Positions 33,252 to 41,921 are shown, counted from the stretch's first letter. The stretch is DNA of 64,000 bases from Terribacillus aidingensis (GCF_040703035.1 NZ_CP159996.1:158001-222000); one strand, 5' to 3'. Translations and numbers: made by a program. Notes: a model not told the origin generated them from the sequence alone.

Positions 33252-34427
33252 ATGACAACGATACTTTTACCAACGCAAGGTCGTTCATTGGAGGCGTACA
33301 CACTAGTCCATTCAGCTTCAACCTATCCGATAGAAGGAGCTTTCCGGACAAGGACAGCCTATTCTGCTGCTCACGTTGTTGCGGATGCACAATCTGAAGC
33401 ACATCCTATCTTAGGAGGGGCAATTGATTGGGAGGCAACATTGAATTATCGGAAAGCATTGTGGAAGCTTGGTTTCGGTGTGGCAGAGGCAATGGATACG
33501 GCACAGCGAGGCATGGGACTCACATATGAGATGGCAAAGGAACTGATTTCTATAAGTGCAGAGGAAGCGAAAAAAGAGAATGTGTTGCTCGCTTCTGGTG
33601 CAGGGACGGATCATTTGCCGGCTGACAGTTCGTTTACGACGTCAGAGATTAAGCAGGCTTACGAAGAGCAGTGCGCATTCGTCGAAGGTACCGGAAGCCG
33701 GATCATCCTGATGGCAAGCCGTGCGCTGGCTGCTAGTGCACGATCGGCAGCGGATTACAAGGATGTGTACGGGCATGTGCTTAGCGGAGTAAAAAAGCCG
33801 GTTATCCTCCATTGGCTCGGGCCAATGTTTGACCCAAAATTGACTGGCTACTGGGGATCGGAAACGATCAGCCGTGCGATGGACGACTGTCTGGAACTGA
33901 TCCATCAGTATGAAGGGAAGATCGACGGTATTAAGATTTCTCTACTCGATAAGGACAAGGAAATCGAAATGAGAGCGAAGCTTCCTGCTTCGGTTCGGAT
34001 GTATACAGGAGATGATTTTAATTACCCAGAGCTGATCCAAGGTGATGGAGAGCAGTACAGCCATGCGTTGCTCGGTATCTTTGATGCAATTGCACCAGCT
34101 GCTTCCGAGGCGCTGCGAGCACTTGATGCAGAAGATCTTGACCGATACCGGAAAATCTTCGATAAGACAGTGCCGCTTTCCAGGCACATCTTTGAGACAC
34201 CAACGTACGCCTACAAAACAGGCGTTGTTTTCCTGGCATATTTGAATGGGTATCAATCACATTTCCGGATGATCGGCGGTGCAGAAGGAGCTCGGTCGGT
34301 TCTTCATTTGAGTGAGCTATTCAGACTGGCTGATCAAGCGGGAGTCCTCGTGGACCCGGCACTTGCAGCAGAACGGATGCAGCTCGTACTGAAGCTGGCT
34401 GGTATCGAACAGAAGGTAATGTCATGA
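33252..34427 (+). CDS. DUF993 family protein (DapA-like TIM barrel)
   Basis: The 391-residue protein matches the DUF993 family, distantly related to dihydrodipicolinate synthase. The GIKISLLDK block (about residue 225-233) contains a lysine placed like the Schiff-base lysine of DapA-type lyases, and LHWLGPMFDP and RMYTGDDFNYPELIQG follow the barrel strand order. An aldolase or lyase reaction on a keto sugar is inferred. GGAGGAAG precedes the ATG. It overlaps the isomerase gene by four bases. Confidence 0.78.
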   Translation: MTTILLPTQGRSLEAYTLVHSASTYPIEGAFRTRTAYSAAHVVADAQSEAHPILGGAIDWEATLNYRKALWKLGFGVAEAMDTAQRGMGLTYEMAKELISISAEEAKKENVLLASGAGTDHLPADSSFTTSEIKQAYEEQCAFVEGTGSRIILMASRALAASARSAADYKDVYGHVLSGVKKPVILHWLGPMFDPKLTGYWGSETISRAMDDCLELIHQYEGKIDGIKISLLDKDKEIEMRAKLPASVRMYTGDDFNYPELIQGDGEQYSHALLGIFDAIAPAASEALRALDAEDLDRYRKIFDKTVPLSRHIFETPTYAYKTGVVFLAYLNGYQSHFRMIGGAEGARSVLHLSELFRLADQAGVLVDPALAAERMQLVLKLAGIEQKVMS

Positions 34428-35242
34428 CAAAAGCGGATCTGCAGCTTCTCAGTCTCAATCAGATTACGACAGAAAACTGGTCGCTGACCGAAGCAATCCA
34501 AGGCTGCGCCCGTCATGATATTCATTGGATATCCATATGGAGGCATAAGCTGGAAGAAATCGGTGTAAAAGAAGCGAAAAAATTGTTAACGGAATACGGC
34601 CTTCAAGTCTCAAGTCTTTGCCGTGGCGGCATGTTTCCGGCAGCTACAGAGCGGGAGAGGCAGCAGCGAATAGATGATAACAAACGGGCAATAGAAGATG
34701 CGAAGGCATTGGGGACAGATGTGCTGGTGCTTGTATGTGGTCCGGCTTCGGATAAAGATATCGCCAAGGCTCGTCATTGGGTGGAGGCAGGGATAGAAGC
34801 AATCCTTCCATATGCGGAGGATCTAGGTGTAAAGCTTGGCATTGAGCCGCTTCATCCGATGTATGCAGCAGATCGTTCTGTCATCAATACATTGGGGCAG
34901 GCCAACACTCTGGCAGAGAAGCTGCAATCCGAGCATCTTGGAGTTGTGGTAGATGCCTTCCACGTATGGTGGGATCCAGAGCTGCGTCACCAGATTGATC
35001 GGGCTAAGGGTAAGATACTCGGCTTCCATGTATCAGATTGGAAGGTGCCGATGAAGGATATGTTCAAAGGGCGAGCCATGATGGGCGAAGGCGTCATCAA
35101 TTTACGCGAGATGCGCAGCATGGTGGAGGAAGCAGGCTATCAGGGCCCGATCGAAGTAGAGATCATCAATCAGGAGATTTGGGATCAGCCAGGCGATGAG
35201 GTGCTTCATCAAATGAAGCGCTGCTACCAGGAACATGTATAA
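34424..35242 (+). CDS. sugar phosphate isomerase/epimerase-like TIM barrel
   Basis: The 272-residue protein belongs to the xylose-isomerase-like TIM-barrel (AP_endonuc_2) superfamily: LSLNQITTENW, ISIWRHKL, LGIEPLHPMY (metal Glu), GVVVDAFHVWWDPE (metal Asp/His), GFHVSDWK and IEVEIIN (metal Glu) form the divalent metal site. Members isomerise or epimerise sugars, or beta-eliminate from 3-keto glycosides. It overlaps DUF993 by ATGA, so translation is coupled. Confidence 0.88.
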   Translation: MTKADLQLLSLNQITTENWSLTEAIQGCARHDIHWISIWRHKLEEIGVKEAKKLLTEYGLQVSSLCRGGMFPAATERERQQRIDDNKRAIEDAKALGTDVLVLVCGPASDKDIAKARHWVEAGIEAILPYAEDLGVKLGIEPLHPMYAADRSVINTLGQANTLAEKLQSEHLGVVVDAFHVWWDPELRHQIDRAKGKILGFHVSDWKVPMKDMFKGRAMMGEGVINLREMRSMVEEAGYQGPIEVEIINQEIWDQPGDEVLHQMKRCYQEHV

Positions 35243-35257
35243 AAGGAGAGCTGATAA

Positions 35258-36352
35258 ATGGCACTGCTGAATCAATTGGAGGAGCTAGCTCAAGAAGCTG
35301 CAATAGCTGCTGACACTCAGACAACAGCACCTTTCATTTTTTCTGCTGCGGGTCTGGATCATCCGCATATTTACGGTATGGTGCAAGGTCTCCTGGATGC
35401 TGGGGCACAGCTTATGCACATCTATGATCGAAATACAAATCAGGCAAATGCCCTTCAACAAAGATTTCGAACAGGAGAAGTCGTCTCAGAGCTGTCCCAA
35501 ATCCTGCATAGCGAGGTTGATTTGATAGTAACAAGCATTGTGCCATCCGTGCGCGGGGCTTTAGGCATTCAAGTATTGGAGCACAACAAGCATTTTCTTT
35601 CCGCAAAGGCGCCTTTTACGACAATGGCTCAATTGCATGCGGCAGAGGAAGCGGTGCGCCGTACAGGGAAAAAATGGGCGGTGTTTTATAGTGAGCGATT
35701 GGCTGTAGAGGCAGCCCTGCTGGCAGATAACATTATACAAGAGGGGCTGATCGGTGATTTATTCCAGCTTACTGGTTCAGGGCCTCACCGACTCCAGGCA
35801 GACACAAGGCCGGATTGGTTTTTCGATCCGCAGAAAAATGGCGGTATTTTATGTGACATCGGCAGCCATCAAATTGAGCAGCTGCTTCATTATACGAGAA
35901 GTAAAGAAGCTGAGGTACTGCATAGCAAGGTGGCGAACTATGCTCATCCGCAATATGGTTTCTGGCAGGATTTCGGTGACGCAACACTTGTTACTAACAC
36001 AGGAGTCAGCCAATATTTCCGTGTCGATTGGTTCACGCCCGATGGACTTCGGGTCTGGGGAGACGGACGAACGGTGCTGCACGGCACAAACGGGTATGTG
36101 GAACTGCGAAAATACACGGATGTGGCACGCTCGGCAGAAGGAGAACATCTGTATGTGGTGACGGATCGGGAGGAAGTTTATTTCTCAGCTAAGGGAAAGG
36201 TAGGATTTCCGTATTTCAGACAATTGATTACTGATTGTCAGCAGGGAACGGAAACAGCGATGAGTCAGGAGCATACATTCCAGGCAGCGGCTCTGGCTAT
36301 CCAAGCACAGGAGCAGGCAATCAGCCTGACAAAGGTGGGGGAAAAGCAATGA
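35258..36352 (+). CDS. Gfo/Idh/MocA oxidoreductase with degenerate motifs
   Basis: The 364-residue protein has the Gfo/Idh/MocA two-domain pattern, ending with a CDIGSHQIEQLLHYTRS helix with the conserved His. The usual E-K-P motif is replaced (SAKAPF), and the Rossmann loop is GLDHPHIYG instead of GxGxxG. So cofactor binding or chemistry may differ from its two neighbours. AAAAGGAGAG precedes the ATG. It overlaps the next oxidoreductase by four bases. Confidence 0.82.
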   Translation: MALLNQLEELAQEAAIAADTQTTAPFIFSAAGLDHPHIYGMVQGLLDAGAQLMHIYDRNTNQANALQQRFRTGEVVSELSQILHSEVDLIVTSIVPSVRGALGIQVLEHNKHFLSAKAPFTTMAQLHAAEEAVRRTGKKWAVFYSERLAVEAALLADNIIQEGLIGDLFQLTGSGPHRLQADTRPDWFFDPQKNGGILCDIGSHQIEQLLHYTRSKEAEVLHSKVANYAHPQYGFWQDFGDATLVTNTGVSQYFRVDWFTPDGLRVWGDGRTVLHGTNGYVELRKYTDVARSAEGEHLYVVTDREEVYFSAKGKVGFPYFRQLITDCQQGTETAMSQEHTFQAAALAIQAQEQAISLTKVGEKQ

Positions 36353-37539
36353 AGCATGCAGTCGTTTTAATCGGAATGAATGGATATGGGGAGCATTACT
36401 TGGATGCATTGCTGAAGCGGGAGGACATCACATTCGCCGGAATCGTGGAAATCTATCCAGAAAGAAGCAGTCTGTTGGAAAAAGTAAAGCAGCGTGGGAT
36501 TCCGATATTTTCGGCGGTGGACGCTTTCTATCAATACAACCGAGCAGATTTAGCCATCATTGCCACCCCTATTCATCTGCACACAGAGCAAGCACTATAT
36601 GCGCTTCAACATGGCTCAAATGTTCTTTGTGAAAAGCCGATTTTTGCCGATATGCGGGATCAATTGAAGTGGGATCAAGCAATCTCTGAATCCGGAAAGT
36701 GGGCTGCCATTGGCTTCAACTGGTCGTTTACTGCTCCAATCTTGGAGCTTAAGGAAGATATCCAGAAAGGACTCTATGGAAAGCCGAAGCAGCTGAAAAC
36801 ATTGGTGCTGTGGCCGCGGAATGAAGCATACTTTTCCCGTTCGGCTTGGTCGGGTAAACTGATGGCGCCGGATGGACGGCAAATTCGCGATAGTGTAGCC
36901 AATAATGCCGCTGCTCACTTCATCCATAATATGCTTTACATGCTCGGGCATGAGCTCAAGGAAACGGTGCATATCAAACGTCTGGAAGCTGAGTTGTATC
37001 GAGCCAATGATATCGAAACCTTTGATACATGTGCCATTCGCATGCATGCGGAATCTGGGTGTGAGCTGCTCTTTTATGGATCGCATGCAACAGCAACAGA
37101 GCAAGGCCCCCAATTCTTGTACACTTTTGAAAAAGGCTATATCGTATATGATTGCAATCTCGATCAAGGCATCATCACAGCGTATACAGAGGATGGTCAG
37201 GAAAGAATCTATGGAAATCCGCAGACCAATCATCTGGATAAATTGGATTATTGCATCGCTGCACTTACAGATGGAAGGGATATTCCGTGCACATATGAAA
37301 CAGCGCTTGGCCACGCATCGATTATTGAGGCACTGCACCAGAATATTGCGGCTGGGCAGCCTTTCCCTAAAGAAGCAATCAAACAGACAGCGGGCAATCT
37401 TAGAACCGTTATCGATTTAGAGCAGACGATGAATGCATGTTTTATGAGTGGTAAACTGCCTTATGAATTACAGATACCTTGGAGCAAACCAGCTAAACAG
37501 GCTGATGTGATCCTGACACTTCAGAAGGGGAGCGTCTGA
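36349..37539 (+). CDS. Gfo/Idh/MocA family oxidoreductase
   Basis: The 396-residue protein has VVLIGMNGYGEHYLD (Rossmann loop), ADLAIIATPIHLHTEQ, the CEKPIFAD motif and a C-terminal domain with AAAHFIHNMLYMLG as the His helix. It is the third such enzyme in the operon. GTGGGGG lies before the ATG at 36349, which overlaps the previous stop; longer upstream frames overlap that gene. A cre-like site follows it, before the TRAP genes. Confidence 0.85.
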   Translation: MKHAVVLIGMNGYGEHYLDALLKREDITFAGIVEIYPERSSLLEKVKQRGIPIFSAVDAFYQYNRADLAIIATPIHLHTEQALYALQHGSNVLCEKPIFADMRDQLKWDQAISESGKWAAIGFNWSFTAPILELKEDIQKGLYGKPKQLKTLVLWPRNEAYFSRSAWSGKLMAPDGRQIRDSVANNAAAHFIHNMLYMLGHELKETVHIKRLEAELYRANDIETFDTCAIRMHAESGCELLFYGSHATATEQGPQFLYTFEKGYIVYDCNLDQGIITAYTEDGQERIYGNPQTNHLDKLDYCIAALTDGRDIPCTYETALGHASIIEALHQNIAAGQPFPKEAIKQTAGNLRTVIDLEQTMNACFMSGKLPYELQIPWSKPAKQADVILTLQKGSV

Positions 37540-37564
37540 TCACGCCCAGTCGAATGCTGATATT

Positions 37565-37578
37565 TGTAAGCGCTTTAT
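37565..37578 (+). promoter_or_regulatory. cre-like CcpA site before the TRAP genes
   Basis: TGTAAGCGCTTTAT matches the cre consensus core (TGTAAGCGCT) 23 bases before the dctP start. It suggests separate catabolite control of the transporter genes. Confidence 0.6.
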
Positions 37579-37600
37579 AATACCTTGTGGAGGGTGAAAC

Positions 37601-38611
37601 ATGAATCGAGCGAAAACGACGTGGCTAATTCTTTCTGTTTTGCTGCTTGGAATAGTTGTGCTGATGGTTGTCGCTCCTGCTACAGATGCTGCAGGTCAGG
37701 AGGCGAGGAAGCTGACGATGGGGCACATCCATAACCCGAATAGTCCGGTTTATGCGAGTCTGGAGGAATTCAGCGGGGAGCTTGAGAAGCGTACTGACGG
37801 TGTGCTGACAACGGATATTTATACCGAAGGCGGTCTTGGTGACGAGAGGGTAATGCTGGAGCTTGTCCAGAATGGAGTAGTCGACATGGCTAAAGTAAAT
37901 GGCGGTGTACTGGAGAGCTTCTATTCCGATTTCTCCGTCTTCAGTTTGCCTTATGTATTTGAGGATGAAGAGCATTTTAAACGAGTTATGGTGTCCGATA
38001 TTGTAAAAGACCTTTATGAAGAACTGGAATCCATTGGTCTGCATGGTATCGCTTATTACGATGCGGGGGCAAGGAGTTTCTATACAGCAGACACGCCGAT
38101 TCAGAAGCCAGAAGACCTACATGGACTGAAAATACGTACGATGACGAATACAACATCAATCCGGACGATGGAGCTGCTTGGAGCTTCCCCTACACCGCTT
38201 CCTGCGCCGGAAGTATATACAGGGCTGCAGCAAGGTGTGATAGACGGAGCGGAGAGCAGTCCGATTGCCCTTACGGATGCGAACCATGGCGAGGTAGCCA
38301 AATACTTTTCTTACGACGAACATACGCGAATTCCTGATTTCCTCATTATGAGTGAGAAGACGTGGAATAGTCTGAGCCCGGAGCAGCAGCAGGCAGTCGA
38401 GGAATCAGCAGCGATCTCTTCGGAAAATCATAATGCGCGCTGGGACCAGCTAATCGAAGAAAGCATCAAGAAAGCAGAGGATGAGATGGGTGTTACCTTC
38501 AATGAGCTTGATCAGGAGCCATTCAAGGAACTGGTGCAGCCGCTGATCGAAGAAAGGCGGGAAGATCCGGAAATAGCGAAAGTGCTGGATGACATCGCGG
38601 CGTTACAGTAA
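37601..38611 (+). CDS. TRAP transporter substrate-binding protein DctP
   Basis: The 336-residue protein has an N-terminal signal or anchor (residues 5-30) and DctP blocks: GHIHNPNSPVY, IYTEGGLGDERVMLELVQNG, FSLPYVFEDEEHF, IAYYDAGARSFYT, LHGLKIRTMTN (Arg that binds the carboxylate), PEVYTGLQQGVIDGAE and the D-F-L-I-M-S-E-K-T-W tail. The YDAGARSFY block is seen in acid-sugar (uronate-type) TRAP receptors as I recall them. No lipobox Cys was seen after the signal. GTGGAGGGTG precedes the ATG. Confidence 0.92.
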   Translation: MNRAKTTWLILSVLLLGIVVLMVVAPATDAAGQEARKLTMGHIHNPNSPVYASLEEFSGELEKRTDGVLTTDIYTEGGLGDERVMLELVQNGVVDMAKVNGGVLESFYSDFSVFSLPYVFEDEEHFKRVMVSDIVKDLYEELESIGLHGIAYYDAGARSFYTADTPIQKPEDLHGLKIRTMTNTTSIRTMELLGASPTPLPAPEVYTGLQQGVIDGAESSPIALTDANHGEVAKYFSYDEHTRIPDFLIMSEKTWNSLSPEQQQAVEESAAISSENHNARWDQLIEESIKKAEDEMGVTFNELDQEPFKELVQPLIEERREDPEIAKVLDDIAALQ

Positions 38612-38631
38612 ACGAAAAGGAGCTGAACGAG

Positions 38632-39123
38632 GTGGAAAAAGTACGGAATTGGGTTGATAGATGCATTTTGCTCGTGACGTGTACGCTGACGGTCTTCTTA
38701 GTCGCAGGTGCAATATGGCAGGTATTCACTCGATTTGTCCTGCAAAATCCGAGCGTGTTCACAGAAGAGGTGCTTCGGTTTTCCTTCATCTGGGTCGGGT
38801 TGCTTGGAGCCAGTTATGCTTTCGGAGTGAAAGAACATATCGCGCTGACGTTCCTAATGTCCAAATGGAAACATGCAAAGGACAAAAAAGCTGCCGAGTT
38901 GATCATAGAAGTGACGGTGCTGGTGTTTATGGTAGTTGTCTTTATTATCGGCGGGACACAGCTGATGCTTGCCTCGATGACACAGACTTCACCAGTCCTT
39001 GGTCTCCCGATGGGCTACGTATATGCTGCACTGCCGCTGTCTGGCTTGCTGAGTGTTTACTATATAGTCACGAATCGATTAATGGCACGCAAGGAAGCCG
39101 CTAGAGGGAGGGACGCAGCATGA
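38632..39123 (+). CDS. TRAP transporter small permease DctQ
   Basis: The 163-residue protein has four hydrophobic helices and the DctQ pattern W-Q-V-F-T-R-F ... TEEVLRFSFIWVGLLGASYA. It starts at GTG 38632 with AAAGGAG nine bases before it. It overlaps the DctM gene by four bases. It forms the membrane complex with the large permease. Confidence 0.92.
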   Translation: MEKVRNWVDRCILLVTCTLTVFLVAGAIWQVFTRFVLQNPSVFTEEVLRFSFIWVGLLGASYAFGVKEHIALTFLMSKWKHAKDKKAAELIIEVTVLVFMVVVFIIGGTQLMLASMTQTSPVLGLPMGYVYAALPLSGLLSVYYIVTNRLMARKEAARGRDAA

Positions 39124-40430
39124 CGAGTGTCGTTCTTGCAGGTATCGTCTTATTCGGGTTGTTTTTTCTCTTGATTTTCTTCGGTGTTCCGATTGCAATC
39201 AGCATTGGCTTGTCGTCGTTGGCAGCTGGAGCCATGCTGCTGCCATTTGATGAGATTTTAATGGTCGTTTCACAGCAGTTTGTCGCTGGTATCGATAGCT
39301 TTGTCTTGTTATCCCTTGTCTTCTTTACATTGGCTGGAAGTATCATGAATACGGGCGGAATCGCTTTGCGTTTGATCAATTTGGCCAAACTTTTGGCGGG
39401 GCGCCTTCCAGGTTCCTTGGCTCACACAAACGTCATCGGAAACACTCTTTTCGGAGCCTTATCTGGTTCTGCTATTGCATCAGCTGCAACGATGGGGAAA
39501 ATCATGGCACCTATGCAGAAGAAAGAAGGCTATGATCCATCTTATTCTGCAGCAGTCAACGTAGCTTCTGCACCGGCTGGTTTGATCATTCCGCCAAGCG
39601 GTACGCCAATTTTATACTCTGTTCTAAGTGGTGGTACGTCGATTGGCGCACTGTTCATTGCGGGTTATTTGCCTGGTATTTTGATGTCTGTTCTGATTAT
39701 GGTAACGGCTTACATAGTTGCAAAAAGACAGGGATATACGGTATCTGAACCAATCCGCTTCTCTCAGGCTGCCAAAGTTATCCTGGATGCTATCCCGAGT
39801 TTGATGCTGATTGTGGTCGTCATCGGAGGAATTTCTTTTGGGGTCTTTACGGCTACAGAGGGAGCGGCTGTAGCAATCCTGTACGCTCTGGTGCTTAGCA
39901 TGATCTATCGCAGTCTGAAATGGAAGGATATCCCGGTGATTCTTCGTGATACAGTCATGTTCTCCGGCGTCATCCTTCTGTTAATTGGAGCCTCAGGGGC
40001 TATGTCTTGGATTCTATCATACTCCAAGCTGCCGCAGATGCTTTCATCTGGGATACTTGATTTCAGTGGTAATGCAGCCGTGCTGATGCTGATTATTGTT
40101 CTGATTCTATTGCTTGTCGGCACTTTTATGGATATCGCTCCTGCATTGCTGATTTTCACACCCATCCTGCTGCCTGTTGCTCTGGAATTCGGTGTGGATC
40201 CAGTCCATTTTGGGACAATTATGTCGATGGGACTTGCTATCGGTACAATTACACCACCGGTGGGAACGGTACTCTTTATTGGATCCAAGGTTGGCAATGT
40301 TACTGTGGAACAAATGACAAAACCATTACTGCTGTTCTACATTCCTGTGTTCGTTGCTTTCCTTGCAGTAGCTTATATTCCGGCACTGAGTCTATGGCTG
40401 CCTGAGCTTATGGGTGTACTCAATAAATAA
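39120..40430 (+). CDS. TRAP transporter large permease DctM
   Basis: The 436-residue protein has about twelve hydrophobic segments and DctM blocks: F-G-V-P-I-A-I-S-I-G, LLSLVFFTLAGSIMNTGGIALRL, LFGALSGSAIASAATMG, ASAPAGLIIPPSGTPILY and ITPPVGTVLFIG. Na+-driven uptake is the family mechanism. Start overlaps DctQ (ATGA). It closes the operon in front of a strong terminator. Confidence 0.95.
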   Translation: MTSVVLAGIVLFGLFFLLIFFGVPIAISIGLSSLAAGAMLLPFDEILMVVSQQFVAGIDSFVLLSLVFFTLAGSIMNTGGIALRLINLAKLLAGRLPGSLAHTNVIGNTLFGALSGSAIASAATMGKIMAPMQKKEGYDPSYSAAVNVASAPAGLIIPPSGTPILYSVLSGGTSIGALFIAGYLPGILMSVLIMVTAYIVAKRQGYTVSEPIRFSQAAKVILDAIPSLMLIVVVIGGISFGVFTATEGAAVAILYALVLSMIYRSLKWKDIPVILRDTVMFSGVILLLIGASGAMSWILSYSKLPQMLSSGILDFSGNAAVLMLIIVLILLLVGTFMDIAPALLIFTPILLPVALEFGVDPVHFGTIMSMGLAIGTITPPVGTVLFIGSKVGNVTVEQMTKPLLLFYIPVFVAFLAVAYIPALSLWLPELMGVLNK

Positions 40431-40431
40431 G

Positions 40432-40466
40432 AAACAGGCCTTCTCGCAGGAAGGCCTGTTTTTTCG
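40432..40466. terminator. bidirectional terminator after TRAP genes
   Basis: AAACAGGCCTT and AAGGCCTGTTT pair around eight bases, then TTT. The minus-strand gene at 40468 ends directly beside it. Confidence 0.93.
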
Positions 40467-40467
40467 C

Positions 40468-40932
40468 TTAATAGCAGCTAAATGCTGCAACTCGTCTGAG
40501 GTCAATGCCAAAGTACTGCCAACGGAACTGCTGCGGACGCCAGCGGAAGCCGGCAATCGAAGTACGGCCGACAAATACTGGGTAGTACCAGAAGCGCTGT
40601 CCGTTCTCAAGCTCCAAATAAGTGTAACGGAATAGACAGAAACGGATACCGCCTGGATCTACAGCAAATGCAGAAGGTCCTCCGGCACCTACTGACTGCA
40701 GCTGCGGAATTTGAGATGGAGGAGGTCCAGGAGGTCCGAACTGCCCTTGCTGACCGCCTTGCCCTCCAGTTCCTGGAGGACCGAATGGAAAGCCGCCTTG
40801 CCCACCGCCGAACCCAGGACCACCGAATCCAGGTCCGCCTGAGCCAGGGCCGCCGGGACCGCCAAAACCAGGGCCGCCTGGAAATTGAATTTGTCGTTGC
40901 TGCTCTTTTTTATCATCATTTTCGTAATACAT
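40468..40932 (-). CDS. Gly/Pro-rich protein with conserved C-terminal domain
   Basis: The 154-residue protein has a charged start (YYENDDKKEQQRQ), a low-complexity Gly/Pro/Phe/Gln stretch (about residues 17-70, repeats such as GPGFGG) and an aromatic C-terminal domain with RFCLFRYTYLELENGQRFWY, FVGRTSIAGFRW and FGIDLRRVAAFSCY. The C-terminal part is common in Bacillaceae proteins annotated as transporter or collagen-like; function unknown. Three ATGs occur in a row; the one at 40932 has best spacing from GGGAG. Confidence 0.7.
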   Translation of the reverse strand: MYYENDDKKEQQRQIQFPGGPGFGGPGGPGSGGPGFGGPGFGGGQGGFPFGPPGTGGQGGQQGQFGPPGPPPSQIPQLQSVGAGGPSAFAVDPGGIRFCLFRYTYLELENGQRFWYYPVFVGRTSIAGFRWRPQQFRWQYFGIDLRRVAAFSCY

Positions 40933-41011
40933 CATCATTCTCCCTTCTTGCTTCTTCTTCATCGTATGTAGGCGCCTGTGCAAGGGTAGCTTGCCTATCC
41001 TATTTTTACCG

Positions 41012-41037
41012 GTTTCTCTTTTACACGGCATGGGTAT
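41012..41037 (+). promoter_or_regulatory. sigma-B-type promoter
   Basis: GTTTCT at 41012-41017, a 14-base spacer and GGGTAT at 41032-41037 fit the general stress sigma-B consensus, 30 bases before the DUF1206 gene. Confidence 0.65.
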
Positions 41038-41066
41038 AGCTTTTAAAACAGGAGAGGAAGACGACT

Positions 41067-41921
41067 ATGGCCGATAAACAAGAAGCTAAACAAAAAGCAA
41101 AGGAGACAAAGGAAGAAACAAAGCCATGGATTCGGAGGTTTGGTCGAATCGGTTATATGTCTCAGGGGATAGTCTATGCCCTCATCGGTGTTCTTGCACT
41201 CTTAGCCGCGCTTCATGTGGGAGGAGATACGACTGACACAGGTGGTATGCTGCAAAAACTGGCGGGTATGCCCTTTGGAAATGTTTTGTTATGGCTGATC
41301 GGAATAGGATTAATCGGGTATGTATGCTGGGATGCGATACTAGCCATCAAGGACCCGAACAAAGAAGGAAACGGAAACCGTACAAAAGGGATCATTATTC
41401 GCATAGGCTATGGCGTCAGCACGGTCATATATGCCAGTATTGCATTTAATGCGCTTCGTTTTGCTGCCACGAATCAAGGAAGCGGCGGAGGGAGCGAGCA
41501 ATCCCTGACAGCAAAGCTTCTTACATATCCCTTCGGACAGTGGCTGGTTGCAGCAGTCGGACTTATTATCATCGGATACGGCATCTATGAATTTTTCAGT
41601 GGTGTGTCTGGAAGCTTTATGAATCGATTCAAGACAGCTGAAATGAATAAGCACGAAAAACGTGCTGCCCGCCAAGCAGGCCGCATCGGTTTGATAAGCA
41701 GAGGCATTGTTTTCGGCATAGTTGGATTCTTCTTCGTCCTTACAGCTATTCAGTCTGATCCAGATGAAGCGAAAGGACTGGATGGGGCGCTGGCAGAAGT
41801 TTCGCAGCAGCCATACGGACGCTGGCTCCTTGCAATTGTATCTGTTGGGTTCATTTTGTTCGGGGTGTATAGTATCATTCGAGGCCGGTATGAGAGCATG
41901 AGCTTCGGGAAGAATGCATAA
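41067..41921 (+). CDS. DUF1206 domain membrane protein
   Basis: The 284-residue protein has three repeats of a two-helix DUF1206 unit (each starting R-x-G-x-x-S/G-x-G-I-V-Y/F: residues ~26, ~108, ~206), giving six membrane segments, plus a charged Lys/Glu N-terminus of 20 residues. The family is linked to stress in bacilli but has no known activity. CAGGAGAGG precedes the ATG. A sigma-B-type promoter lies upstream. Confidence 0.85.
   Translation: MADKQEAKQKAKETKEETKPWIRRFGRIGYMSQGIVYALIGVLALLAALHVGGDTTDTGGMLQKLAGMPFGNVLLWLIGIGLIGYVCWDAILAIKDPNKEGNGNRTKGIIIRIGYGVSTVIYASIAFNALRFAATNQGSGGGSEQSLTAKLLTYPFGQWLVAAVGLIIIGYGIYEFFSGVSGSFMNRFKTAEMNKHEKRAARQAGRIGLISRGIVFGIVGFFFVLTAIQSDPDEAKGLDGALAEVSQQPYGRWLLAIVSVGFILFGVYSIIRGRYESMSFGKNA

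Noticed and set aside
36616-37338. 240-codon minus-strand frame inside the third Gfo/Idh/MocA gene
   Set aside because: Antisense shadow of a well-supported gene, rich in Cys and His without domain pattern.
40668-41039. Plus-strand frame opposite the Gly/Pro-rich gene
   Set aside because: It mirrors the repeat region; no ribosome site and no conserved domain.
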